Positions 18,662-27,038 of a stretch of DNA of 64,000 nt are shown piece after piece. Under the pieces are notes generated by a model. That model had not been told where the DNA came from. It did not search any database and saw nothing but the letters and a program-made list of their open reading frames with translations. The position numbers and the translations under genes were made by a program. The stretch is from Cohnella cholangitidis (GTDB lineage: Bacteria; Bacillota; Bacilli; Paenibacillales; Paenibacillaceae): contig NZ_CP041969.1 in assembly GCF_014107495.1 (NCBI RefSeq), positions 6,301,001 to 6,365,000 of the forward strand, in the 5' to 3' direction. How positions within the stretch are numbered: the first letter of the stretch is position 1; each line of letters starts with the position of its first letter.

Positions 18662-21171
18662 TTATGAGGGAAGCATAGTAGTGTATGTGGTCATCTTATG
18701 CCTAAAAGAATCAATACCGCCTTCAAGATAATTCATAATATGTTTTATTATTGGATCTGATGGATAACCACATCTCTCAACCCATCCTTTCTCATTGTCG
18801 GATGCCATTACTATAACTTGTTCTGCATCGGCATTCGTAACAATTGTTGAGCTATGAGTTACAACAATAACTTGTCTAGTATTTTTAATTTCACGTAAAC
18901 TACCAACAAGATTTTTATAAATATATTGATTATCTAAATTGTCTTCCGGCTGATCAATTATTAATGGAGTATTATCATTGACATGGTATCCAAACTTAAA
19001 CACAAATGATAAGATTGCTACTACTTTTTGTCCTAGAGATAAATCAGTTATCCTTTTCATAACAGGCCTAGACTGTTTAACGAACTCCCTTGAGTTTACA
19101 TTGAATTCAAGAGTAAATTCATCAATCACTTCAAACCACTTTTCTAAACTAAAAATTAATCTTTCGAAATGCATAGTTAATACTGAGGCAATCTGATCGT
19201 ATACATCAACAAGCCTATCATCAGTTAAATCAAATAATAATCTATTTACTGATACACGTTCGTAGTCAATCAAATCTTTTAGACTAATGTACGTTTCCAA
19301 TTCACGATACTTCCGTGATAATAATTTTTCGAGAAAGACTATAAAGTCAATTTTTGTACAGATTAAATGAATATAACGTTCTACATCGTACCAAGTAAGA
19401 TAAGTATTTAATAAATTTTCTTTACTTGAAATTGGTTCTAAAAGATTATCTAGAAAATAATCAGTTAATTTCTCTTTAGGTGAATAAGTAATTTTAATAG
19501 TATCCCCATAAACTTCATTGAATCCATTTATTTTTGTTCAACGAACTCTCTTCTTCTCTCTATTTCTCCTGTCATTTTCATAAGATTTGAACGCAAAAAC
19601 TTTAATCTTGACCTTTTATTAATTCGTTTCAATTCAATCATAAAGTCAGAAATTACAGAATACTTAACACCATAAAAAATAGTTTCTTTAATAAAATCAC
19701 TGATTTCTCCAGAGTCAATTTTTTTAATAATGTTATTAATTGAATACCCTTGTCTATAGATTTGCTGCAAGATTTCAATAGACTCCCTTCTTGAGATTGG
19801 AATGAAGCTTTCTTCATCTTTCACTCGAAAAAGGTTGATCCAATGACTTTGTAATTTATCTTGCATTTCTTCATCCTCAAATGCACGATCTAGAAATCTT
19901 AGTTGACTAAAATGATATTCAACCTGTGGAATAAATTGAATAATGTAATCATTTCCTAGTAAATGAAATAATATATAAATCATATCGTGACTTGAAACAA
20001 ACTTTAGAGTATCAATATTATCTGTTTCTAGTGTTAAAATCGTTTCAATTGTATTCAATACAGTACTCTTTCCCGTCCCCCTTCCACCTATAATGCAGTT
20101 AAGATCTTTAGAAAACTCAAGTACAAAATAACTATTCCCTTCTTGAGCTTTGAGAAACCCTTTAAGTCCAGATTCAACAACAATTCCTTTAATATATTTA
20201 TTAGATATTTGTGGCTTTTCTGTATAAACACTAATACTAAAATTGAAAAATGCCTTTTTTAAAGATTGAAAGTTGATTTCATTGAATTTTATCCATGTAT
20301 TTTGAATGCCTATTGTTTCTAATTCATGAGAGTCACTCTCATAGATAAATCCTAATGATTTTGAAGCCTGTTTACTATATTCCATTATTCTTTGTCTCAC
20401 ATTTTTCTCTTTCGAAAGAGTTGAAAGTCCAGCGATTAGCATTTCTTTCATAGAGAATAATGTTTTATTATAACCATAACTACCTAAGAGATTGGAAGAA
20501 TTTAGATGAGCTAAATATGCAATACCATCGTACTCATTCACAATTTTCTCAATTAGATAATGACTTGTATAATAGGTTCCCTCTTGTTCACTAATAATTA
20601 TTTCACTTAAAAATGACTGAATCACGGAAAATTTATTTTCATCAAATATTGCTACTAAGTGGTTTTTTTCAGAGCATGTTATTTCAACACCTAAAAATAA
20701 AAAAACTGCTTCCCTATCTTTTGTGTTTTTAACTCTATCTTTAAAATATTCATTAATGGCATATTTTAGCTTTCTATACCCCTTGATAGTATTATGGTCA
20801 GTAATTACCGCGACTTCTACATCACTTTGATAAAGTTTATGTGCAATTAACATATATGTTATGTATTCCTTAAAGCTATCAAATGGTTTGCCGGACTCTT
20901 TTAGTTGTTGTACATATTTCTCACTAACATATTCAGTTATTTCATTTTTGATAGTTTGCGCGACTTCATAGCTTAAATAATTTTGATCTACTGCTACATC
21001 TAATATGTACCCAACATCTAATCGTTGATATTCTGTTTCTAAAGAAAATCTGTAGTCGTATGAAGCAGGAGTATGAAAATGGATTTCACATTTTTTTAAC
21101 TTTCCATATCTACTTCTAGAGTTTTCGACTGCATTATATATATCCTTTAACTTTATCTTTCCATCCATCAC
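18662..21171 (-). pseudogene. PHP-domain/ABC-type ATPase (TrlF/Spaf_1101-like), one frameshift
   Basis: N-terminal PHP phosphoesterase domain: CEIHFHTPAS (HxH at 31-33), VITDHNT (124-127), GVEITCSEKNH, SDSH (279-282). Then an SMC/RecF-like ATPase with Walker A GGRGTGKST (362-370), signature LSLGQK, Walker B PLIIDQPEDNLDNQ and switch His VVTHSS. The frame ends at 19528 after REFVEQK; adding one A to the five-A run (plus-strand TTTTT at 19531-19535) continues INGFNEVYGDT without further stops to 18662, giving about 836 aa. PHP-ATPases of this kind recur in defence islands; substrate unknown. The lesion may be a sequencing artefact. Confidence 0.82.
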
Positions 21172-21331
21172 ACTTACCCTCCATTATGCTTACTTACATT
21201 GTTCTCCTAATTTCGACCAATGTATAGAAAATTCCTCTTGAAGATGAAGCAAAATGTGCAACTGTTACATAAATAGAAGCAGTCAATAAAAGTTAATAAC
21301 ATTTTACTGTTATTACTTTGGATTGGAGTTT

Positions 21332-21471
21332 ATTGTAGTATGTTCTTTACGTAAAAAGCTTATTGTAGTATGTTCTTGTCGCTAATTCTGGACAAGAACA
21401 TACTACAATAAGCTCGTTATTCCTTATATTTATGCGGTTTTTTTATTGTAGCATGTTCCTGTCGCTACACA
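21332..21471 (-). repeat. Right end: transposase-binding repeats, two forming a perfect palindrome
   Basis: Sites on minus at 21332-21352, 21360-21382 and 21449-21471 (terminal; GTCGCTACACA at 21461-21471), plus one on the opposite strand at 21391-21411. The middle two make a 22-bp perfect inverted repeat (CTTATTGTAGTATGTTCTTGTC and its complement) around a 10-base spacer, an unusual arrangement in which one site points outward. Confidence 0.82.
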
Positions 21472-21480
21472 TTGTTCAAT

Positions 21481-21529
21481 TGTCTAACGACACAAATGTA
21501 CAGACATAAACGACACAAATGTCGGGACA
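21481..21529 (-). repeat. Possible solo end of another transposon
   Basis: Two direct copies of ACGACACAAATGT (21487-21499 and 21510-21522, period 23). On the minus strand the block begins TGTCCCGACATTTGTGTCG. A TGTC terminus with spaced repeats is typical of Tn5053/Tn7-class ends. It begins ten bases outside the Tn7-like end; no partner end is seen in the window. Confidence 0.4.
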
Positions 21530-21825
21530 TAATCTTCTGGTCTCCACTCTTCAACATCTTCGCTTTCCTGCCAATACTTGCTTGAGCTTCGCCGATTCAA
21601 AAAAGCTTGCTCGATCCAACCCAATATAAAACAAAACCGGATCATATTATCATCCAGTTTTTGTTTTATTTATTTTTTGATTTCCAAGTTAGTTGAAGAC
21701 TTGGCGTATTCTCTCCGGTGAATCCGCCATAGATGCTTTCAAAAGAATCTCCGATATTGTTCTCTCGACGTTAATTCGATAGTAGAAATTCAACCTCACC
21801 TTGGATGGTGAAATAGTCCTTATCT
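21530..21825. other. Gap with a terminator and a short coding remnant
   Basis: A T-rich hairpin (AAAACAAAA...TTTTTGTTTT, about 21628-21675) is present. On minus, about 21674-21785 reads SFESIYGGFTGENTPSLQL before a stop and looks protein-like, but it has an in-frame stop upstream and no start. Otherwise nothing. Confidence 0.35.
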
Positions 21826-22170
21826 TCAATCGATGAATATCGTATATTCAGCTATGTTAGTTCTCAAAATCATGCGGTTATCTACCGATTCCATCAGCGT
21901 CAACCCGGCTACCGGGATCTCGTATGCGTTTTGCGGCAAGGGCAGCGATTGTCCATCGTTCAGGACGGTGCCCACACCATGCAGTCTCAGTGCACTCTCG
22001 TCCGTGTATCCATCAATCGATGCCGTCTCCGGTTTGAAATCGACGCCGCTCAATTGAATTCGCACATGGTCGGAATCGTCTTGCTCATGCTTATGAATGA
22101 GCAGCGATTGGTCGCGATGATCTTCAAGCCAGCTCATCAACGTATGTACAACAGCGTTCAATGCCATCAT
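21826..22170 (-). CDS. Hypothetical 114-aa protein
   Basis: No family recognised. MMALNAVVHTLMSWLEDHRD opens a short helical start, followed by alternating polar and hydrophobic segments that look like a small beta-rich domain ending in NIAEYTIFID. Start chosen at 22170, with GAGGCGG upstream. No membrane or signal segment. It lies just outside the transposon; no operon partner is evident. Confidence 0.55.
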   Translation of the reverse strand: MMALNAVVHTLMSWLEDHRDQSLLIHKHEQDDSDHVRIQLSGVDFKPETASIDGYTDESALRLHGVGTVLNDGQSLPLPQNAYEIPVAGLTLMESVDNRMILRTNIAEYTIFID

Positions 22171-22312
22171 AATGCCGCCTCTCGGTTGAAATCAGGTTCG
22201 AATTGGTCAAAAGCCCAGGTATGCCGCAAACAGGGGCACGTTTCATTGTTTCTGTTTGTTTCTCAACATCACTTAGGTTGGCGGAATTCGGAGTCTAATA
22301 TTCCAATACAAT

Positions 22313-22363
22313 ACAGCCGCGATTTACGCGGACTTTATTGGGCCAAATGTTCTTGCCACCCGA
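22313..22363 (+). repeat. Partial A-type dispersed repeat
   Basis: AGCCGCGATTTACGCGGACT, then ATTGGGCCAAATGTTCTTGC and CACCCGAA, matching the right half of the copies at 24733, 43637 and 45917. Confidence 0.6.
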
Positions 22364-22373
22364 ATCTGCAGCT

Positions 22374-22410
22374 AACAATAAACCCCGGCCAATTGGCTGG
22401 GGTTTATTTG
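22374..22410 (-). terminator. Terminator after the 55-aa gene
   Basis: AATAAACCCC-GGCCAATTGGCT-GGGGTTTATT hairpin immediately downstream of the small gene on minus. Confidence 0.7.
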
Positions 22411-22413
22411 GAC

Positions 22414-22581
22414 TTATTTATCTTCTTTCTCATCTGGCACATCATATTTATTGATATGCGCAACCATTGCTTCAACGGCTTCGCCGCCCTGCGTACTTTG
22501 TGGAACGGCTTTCACTTCGTCCTCGGTATCATCCAGGAAATTTTGGGAGTCGGCGCGTATCGCATCTATACTGTTAGACAT
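22414..22581 (-). CDS. Small acidic hypothetical protein, 55 aa
   Basis: Starts MSNSIDAIRADSQNFLDDTE and ends VPDEKEDK. Strong RBS (AAAGGAGGAAC) six bases before ATG and a terminator just after the stop make it a convincing small gene. Acidic, soluble, predicted helical. I do not recognise the family. Confidence 0.7.
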   Translation of the reverse strand: MSNSIDAIRADSQNFLDDTEDEVKAVPQSTQGGEAVEAMVAHINKYDVPDEKEDK

Positions 22582-22740
22582 AAATGTTCCTCCTTTATTG
22601 CTTGAAGGTGCGTGCGTATTATTGTGTCCGATTTAATCAGAAATATGAGAATGCGGACAATGGATCAATCCGCAGCAGAGTTCGTGCATATTCTCGGCAG
22701 TATCCTGAAAGGCTAATTGAAAAAGCTGCGTTGAGGTGAC

Positions 22741-22893
22741 ATGAAGTTGCAAAAAAATGATGATGAGCCGACGATTGCACCCGGTATGAACATGAACGAT
22801 GAATTAGAAGAAAAAGCGACCCAAAAGGAAATTGACCAGGGAGATAACACCACGGTTACCCGCCTTTTTCTTGATAGGACACCGAAAGACTGA
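22741..22893 (+). CDS. Small hypothetical protein, 50 aa
   Basis: MKLQKNDDEPTIAPGMNMND opens it and TTVTRLFLDRTPKD closes it. RBS TTGAGGTGAC lies directly before the ATG, and an intrinsic terminator follows 28 bases after the stop. The EIDQGDNTTVTRL core resembles short conserved Bacilli proteins, but I cannot name a family. Divergent from the 55-aa gene. Confidence 0.65.
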   Translation: MKLQKNDDEPTIAPGMNMNDELEEKATQKEIDQGDNTTVTRLFLDRTPKD

Positions 22894-22920
22894 TCCTTGG
22901 GAACCCGCGTTTTTCTCTGC

Positions 22921-22954
22921 AAAAAACTCTGACCTCATACGATCAGAGTTTTTT
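22921..22954 (+). terminator. Intrinsic terminator
   Basis: AAAAAACTCTGA / TCAGAGTTTTTT perfect hairpin with T-run. Confidence 0.88.
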
Positions 22955-23029
22955 GGGTTGCCCTACGTTTCTCTTCGCTGTCTATGCTGCGACTGATCCT
23001 CGTGATTATTCATTCATAAACATTTCCAT

Positions 23030-23120
23030 CTAAATCCGCTTCTGAACGGCATAGGGAGCCAGCTCATGCTCCTTAACCAGTTCGTTCAGCAAGGCCAGCA
23101 GTAAAAAGCGCCGCGGCGCT
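23030..23120 (-). pseudogene. C-terminal remnant of a TetR-family regulator
   Basis: Minus frame reads PRRFLLLALLNELVKEHELA then PYAVQKRI stop. This matches the C-terminus of the intact TetR regulator at 46280-47176 (EPRRFLVTALLNELATEHEL then APYAARMRL). No N-terminal part is present upstream, so only about 30 residues survive. Confidence 0.7.
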
Positions 23121-23192
23121 GGCCTTGTTTTGTGATACGGTTCTACCGAGTTGTCTGTAACGGCAAGTTTGAAGGCCATCCTTTACTGCCCG

Positions 23193-23561
23193 TCAATGTC
23201 TACCTCTAAATCGTTTAATCGCATCCTCGGTCACCGGCTCGAAGAAGTTAAGAAGGTTGCCATCGGGATCGCGGAACAGCATAGAACGGTTCCCCCACGG
23301 CATCGTGGTCGGTTCCTTTACCCAATTATCGACAAATGGCTTCAAGCGCACATATTCGGCTTCGACATCGTCAACGCGAAACTCAATAATGACAGTGAGA
23401 TTATTGGCACCCACTACTGAAGCGGCGCCGAAAAGCTGTGCCGTCTGGGAGTGGCCGATTGCAAGGGTGCATGATGGCACAACGAGTTCGGCAAATACGG
23501 GCGCGGGTCGCTCCGCCGAAATCCCCATGACTTTCTCATAGAACTCGACGAGACGATCCAC
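23193..23561 (-). CDS. VOC/glyoxalase-fold protein
   Basis: Glyoxalase/bleomycin-resistance fold: FYEKVMGI near the start, VVGANNLTVIIEFRVDD as the middle strand, and MLFRDPDGNLLNFFEP as the closing motif. The start is uncertain: the frame is open upstream to IIGHVITDD, which looks like the true first strand, but no ATG or RBS precedes it. The preceding hairpin (23592-23627) terminates the upstream gene and also occupies the place where an RBS would be. The GTG at 23561 gives 122 aa. It may be N-terminally damaged. Confidence 0.65.
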   Translation of the reverse strand: MDRLVEFYEKVMGISAERPAPVFAELVVPSCTLAIGHSQTAQLFGAASVVGANNLTVIIEFRVDDVEAEYVRLKPFVDNWVKEPTTMPWGNRSMLFRDPDGNLLNFFEPVTEDAIKRFRGRH

Positions 23562-23591
23562 GTCGTCAGTAATTACATGTCCAATTATAAA

Positions 23592-23627
23592 AAAACGCTA
23601 CTAACAACGTTATGTCAGTAGCGTTTT
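23592..23627 (-). terminator. Terminator overlapping the 3' end of the WYL regulator gene
   Basis: AAAACGCTACT / AGTAGCGTTTT hairpin followed on minus by seven T. Confidence 0.78.
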
Positions 23628-24562
23628 AGAATTTTTTGGGCTTCCTCACGAATTCGATTTCGGAATGATTCGGGTTCCAACACTAATACGCCCGCTCCCC
23701 AGCCAAGTACCCATTGCAACAATTCATCCAGCTGACGAACGCGTAAGACCACATCCAATCCATCTTGATGCTCTTTCATATCCTCTATGTAATGATAGTT
23801 CGATTCCTTCACCTTATCCGCGATGTCGTGATTAAATCGAAGGCAGACTCGCAAGTGGCGATCATCTAAAGGGGTATACTCCCTTAAGTCAAAATGCTCC
23901 GGGAGTTCGAATCGTTCGTCCAGTTCGATAAGTTCAGCCATTCGGGACAACCGGAAATGGCGGATGTCTTGGCGAAGATCACACCGGGCCACAAGCATCC
24001 AAGCCCCTTCAACGAGTACAAGACCATAGGGAGCGGCGGTACGTTCGCTATGGCGGCTCCCCGTGGAATCCGTAAATCTTTTCGAATAATGAAAACTGAT
24101 CTTTCGCCCATCTAATAGAGCTCGGCGGATCTTATCGAGATTTTCCCTTTCGTTTGACGGAGCTGCCTGTTTGCCAGGATCGAGCAATCGCAGCGACTTG
24201 CGTATACGGGAGGTCTCGCTATGGACACTGTCTGATAGAGTGACCTCGATTTTCCTCCTAGCCACATTAGCTCTATCACGATAATCATCATCAAATCGTT
24301 GCTCGATAAATTCTGTTCCTATAAGCAAGGTCACGGCTTCCTCTATTGTAAAACTGATCGGAGGTAGAAAATATCCCTCCATTAAGGAATACCCTGTTCC
24401 TGTAGTGCCTGTAATCGGAACGCCTGCTTCGCTGAGCGCCTGAATGTCGCGATAGATGGTCCTCACGCTGGTTTCAAATCGTGCGGCCAAATCTTCGGCA
24501 CGTACCACTTTCCTGCCTTGCAGCTCCAGCACGATGGCCAACAAACGATCTGTTTTGTTCAT
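23615..24562 (-). CDS. HTH/WYL-domain transcriptional regulator (YafY family)
   Basis: N-terminal HTH_11 winged helix (residues 1-60: LAARFETSVRTIYRDIQALS EAG), then a WYL ligand-sensing domain (about 140-215, with GLVLVEGAWMLVARCD) and a C-terminal WCX extension ending LVLEPESFRNRI. Such regulators often control adjacent enzymes; here the downstream VOC gene follows on the same strand past a terminator. 315 aa, normal. ATG start behind AAGGGAG. Confidence 0.88.
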   Translation of the reverse strand: MNKTDRLLAIVLELQGRKVVRAEDLAARFETSVRTIYRDIQALSEAGVPITGTTGTGYSLMEGYFLPPISFTIEEAVTLLIGTEFIEQRFDDDYRDRANVARRKIEVTLSDSVHSETSRIRKSLRLLDPGKQAAPSNERENLDKIRRALLDGRKISFHYSKRFTDSTGSRHSERTAAPYGLVLVEGAWMLVARCDLRQDIRHFRLSRMAELIELDERFELPEHFDLREYTPLDDRHLRVCLRFNHDIADKVKESNYHYIEDMKEHQDGLDVVLRVRQLDELLQWVLGWGAGVLVLEPESFRNRIREEAQKILKRY

Positions 24563-24732
24563 TGACTGCTCCCTTGAAACGTAATACTTTACAACAGAAA
24601 CTTGCCGCTACTGATGAAACGGTTCACCGCAATGTATCTAAGCAGAAAGTATGCTTGTCCACAAGTTTTACATATCAATATTAACACAAGACCACTCCTT
24701 TGACGGAGTGGGCTTTGAATTAAACTTACATT

Positions 24733-24844
24733 CGGGAATGGGATCAAGTTCTTGACATCGTCCAATGACAAGAACTTGATCCCATAACTAAAAAAAAGCC
24801 GCGATTTCCGCGACTTGTTATGGGGCAATGTTCATGTGTCCGAT
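24733..24844 (+). repeat. A-type dispersed repeat, full copy
   Basis: Starts CGGGAATGGGATCAAGTTCTTG. Contains a 17-bp perfect inverted repeat (24738-24754 and 24769-24785), then a second hairpin GCCGCGATTTCCGCGACT after an A-run, ending with TGTTCATGTGTCCG. Other copies: 22313, 32221, 42072, 43637, 45917, 48921, 62799. Confidence 0.85.
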
Positions 24845-24900
24845 TGAACGCAAACGGGCCTTTATGTGCTCATGATTGATTATTGGGCTTAGAGTAAGAA

Positions 24901-24942
24901 AAAACGCTTAGCCGGCCACATCCGAAGGCTTAGCGTATTTTT
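24901..24942 (-). terminator. Terminator after the LspA-like gene
   Basis: AAAACGCTTAGCC / GGCTTAGCGT inverted repeat flanked by A- and T-runs. Confidence 0.6.
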
Positions 24943-24993
24943 CGTTAAAATGTTGTTGGAATCCCTTGTTAAACTAAAGCACCTGTTACTAAA

Positions 24994-25548
24994 CTATCTT
25001 AAAAATTTTCTTGCCATATATTTTGAGAGAATGTTTTGATCTTTAATTTTTTTAAAATCTTCATTTTTACTAAATACACCTATAATAAACAATCCTATAA
25101 AGACATTAATATATACATCTTTTAAATCAAACGTAAATAGACCATGTAATAATATGTAATCTAAACTTCCATCCCAAAACACCTTATCAATTAATGAACA
25201 TGTTGCGCCACCAATTATAAAAGAAAACATTACATGAATTAAATTAGTTTCAAACTTTAAAGACTTATTTAAAAATCGATAGATCAAATAAATTAGACTA
25301 ATTACTACTACAACTAGTGCGATATGGATAGTCTTCCCAACTCCCAATTGAAGCATGGAGTTAAACCAAGAGTAATCCTTATTGAACATCGGATCGAAAT
25401 ATATAAAAGGAGGAATAATAGGCACGCTTTTATCAAGGAATTTACTATTGATGATAATTTTAATACCTTGCTCAATAGCAATTAAAATCAAAGTTAAAAT
25501 CCAAGTCATTCTATTGATCATATTTAGTTTCAATACCTCCCTCATCAT
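24994..25548 (-). CDS. Signal peptidase II (LspA)-like membrane protein
   Basis: Four membrane segments and both LspA signatures: GGATCSLIDKVFWDG (Asp of the first motif) and FDLKDVYINVFIG (second catalytic Asp). The aspartyl protease LspA removes lipoprotein signal peptides. This copy is AT-rich (many Ile, Lys, Asn) and lies outside the usual ileS/rluD setting, so it is probably an accessory paralogue, perhaps acquired. 184 aa, slightly longer than housekeeping LspA. Flanked by repeats on both sides. Confidence 0.72.
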   Translation of the reverse strand: MMREVLKLNMINRMTWILTLILIAIEQGIKIIINSKFLDKSVPIIPPFIYFDPMFNKDYSWFNSMLQLGVGKTIHIALVVVVISLIYLIYRFLNKSLKFETNLIHVMFSFIIGGATCSLIDKVFWDGSLDYILLHGLFTFDLKDVYINVFIGLFIIGVFSKNEDFKKIKDQNILSKYMARKFLR

Positions 25549-25761
25549 TTATAATATATGTGATTGATTGTCTATAATCAATATGGCGATCTTCTGCCAT
25601 CCCCCCTCCTCGCTAAGCTTTACATCACACTCAAATAGGTATTCTAGTTCGTAAAGTTCAGGAATATTCAGTGTTTGCGCCCAACTACTAATTCATCTAA
25701 CCACTCACTCAATATTAGCATATATTGGAAGTGTTCTGATTGTTATTGGAATTTTAGTTAA

Positions 25762-25790
25762 CAATCGGTACACATTCTTGACATCCGAGA
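25762..25790 (+). repeat. B-type dispersed repeat
   Basis: CAATCGGTACACATTCTTGA then CATCCGA; matches 45640-45676 and, inverted, 18340-18379. Confidence 0.55.
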
Positions 25791-25845
25791 TTTTCTGTCC
25801 GATTTACAGAAGTTAACTTACGTTCCCCCTTATTACTTATACAAT

Positions 25846-25880
25846 AAAAAGCTGATCCTCGACATGGGATCAGCTTTTTT
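25846..25880 (-). terminator. Terminator downstream of znuA
   Basis: AAAAAGCTGATCC / GGATCAGCTTTTTT hairpin with runs on both sides. Confidence 0.82.
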
Positions 25881-26064
25881 GAATGACTCTGATTGAAATT
25901 TTCAGACGTGACGTTAGCATTAGTTTGATGAACCTGATGATTTGTTCCCCAACAAAATCTGCTTCTTTAATCGCTACGAGAGAAATTACGATAATAATGT
26001 ATCCATAATAACTATGAACTGGACCAAGCAAAGCAAGAACAACGCCTTCCATCTGAGCGGCTAT

Positions 26065-27012
26065 TTATTCGTTCAGAGCCTTAATCAACCCAGTTAGGTT
26101 ATTCTCCATAATTCCAATGTAATCAAGCCCTTTACTTATATCTTCATCCGTTAGGCCTTCGATCGGATTGAGCACGCCTGTTTTAGCGTTTATTTCATCC
26201 GCGATCGTTTGGGCGATATTAGGATCAACCAACGTTTCGAAGAAGATTGTCTTGACATCATGTTCTTTAGCGAATTTGACCACTTCTGCCATTTCTTCAG
26301 GAGACGGCTCCTGTTCGGGTGACAGACCTGCAATCGGAATCTGAGTCAACCCATACTCTTTTGCCAAATATCCGAATGCCGCATGTTGGGTCACAAACTC
26401 CTTATGCTTGGCTCCGCTCAATTCTTTCTTGAACTTCTCGTCCAAAGCTTTAAGTTTCTCAATGTACGCTTCGGCGTTTTTCTTGTAGTCTTCTTTGTTG
26501 TCAGGGTCAGCCTTCTCAAGTCCTGCTTGAATATGGCGCACTTCTTGTTGCGCTAGCTTCGGTGACAGCCATACATGAGGATCGAGAAGGTGCTCGTCTT
26601 CGGCATGCTCGTCTTCTTGTCCTTCCTCGTGCTCTGCCGTTCCTTCCATTAAAGATATGCCGTCGGTTGCTTTCACATCAACCCGTTTATTGTTCTTCGC
26701 GCTCTCCAGCGTTTTATTCACCCAGCCTTCTACCACACCGTTATATACGAACAAATCGGCTTCTTGAATAGCTGCTACGTCTTTCGGAGTAGGTTCCCAA
26801 TCGTGCGGTTCTGCTCCGGAAGGAATAAGACCGACCACTTCAGCGTGATCTCCCGCGACTTGTTGCGTAAATTCTACCATGGGATAGAAAGTGGCTATCA
26901 CTTGCAATTTATTCCCTTTACCCTCGCTATTCCCGCTCGAATTTCCGCATCCCGATAATACTAATACCGCAATCGCTGCCCCAGCCAATCCTTTTGCTAA
27001 TTTCATCTTCAA
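26065..27012 (-). CDS. znuA: Zinc ABC transporter substrate-binding lipoprotein ZnuA/AdcA
   Basis: Captures Zn(II) outside the membrane for ZnuBC. Lipobox LVLSGCGNSS (Cys22). The ligand histidines appear as FYPMVEFTQ.., GAEPHDWEPTP, a His/Glu/Asp-rich loop EHEEGQEDEHAEDEH, then DPHVWLSP and FVTQHAAFGYLAKEYGL; the late FETLVDPNIA block is also family-typical. 315 aa. Last gene of zur-znuC-znuB-znuA, 27 bases after znuB; terminator downstream. Control by Zur is supported by boxes upstream of zur. Confidence 0.94.
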   Translation of the reverse strand: MKMKLAKGLAGAAIAVLVLSGCGNSSGNSEGKGNKLQVIATFYPMVEFTQQVAGDHAEVVGLIPSGAEPHDWEPTPKDVAAIQEADLFVYNGVVEGWVNKTLESAKNNKRVDVKATDGISLMEGTAEHEEGQEDEHAEDEHLLDPHVWLSPKLAQQEVRHIQAGLEKADPDNKEDYKKNAEAYIEKLKALDEKFKKELSGAKHKEFVTQHAAFGYLAKEYGLTQIPIAGLSPEQEPSPEEMAEVVKFAKEHDVKTIFFETLVDPNIAQTIADEINAKTGVLNPIEGLTDEDISKGLDYIGIMENNLTGLIKALNE

Positions 27013-27038
27013 TCTCCCCCTTAATTCTTGTCAATACA

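Larger units (their letters stand above)
4711..21471. mobile_element. Tn7-like transposon with defence-type cargo
   Basis: The left end starts TGTGTAGCGACATGAACATA and the right end, read inward on the minus strand, starts TGTGTAGCGACAGGAACATG: terminal inverted repeats with two mismatches in 20. Each end carries further copies of the GACAAGAACAT-type motif, as expected for TnsB binding sites. The core genes tnsA, tnsB, tnsC and tniQ are on the minus strand, 4981-10056; the rest is cargo. DNA inside is visibly more AT-rich than the flanks. Flanking five-base duplications are not identical (ATTAC on the left, TTGTT on the right), so the exact ends or a clean insertion are not proven. No tnsE and only one tniQ are present. 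Confidence 0.88.
25549..26064. other. Gap with repeat and terminator
   Basis: B-type repeat at 25762-25790 and the znu terminator at 25846-25880. The segment ATATTGGAAGT near 25718 recurs near 61562. A 60-codon open frame at 25870-26052 ends inside the terminator and lacks an RBS, so it is not called. Confidence 0.5.

Noticed and set aside
19321..19340. Second frameshift in the PHP-ATPase
   Set aside because: Careful re-reading gives CTCGAAAAATTATT, which stays in frame (LEKLLSRKYRE); only one lesion is needed.
4711..21471. CRISPR array or Cas genes in the Tn7-like element (CAST)
   Set aside because: No direct-repeat/spacer pattern and no Cas proteins; tniQ is of the larger TnsD type.
24733..24844. 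Riboswitch or T-box leader
   Set aside because: The hairpins recur at many unrelated loci and end next to no particular gene class; a dispersed repeat fits better.
25870..26052. Open frame of 60 codons after znuA
   Set aside because: Ends inside a terminator and has no RBS; looks like chance.
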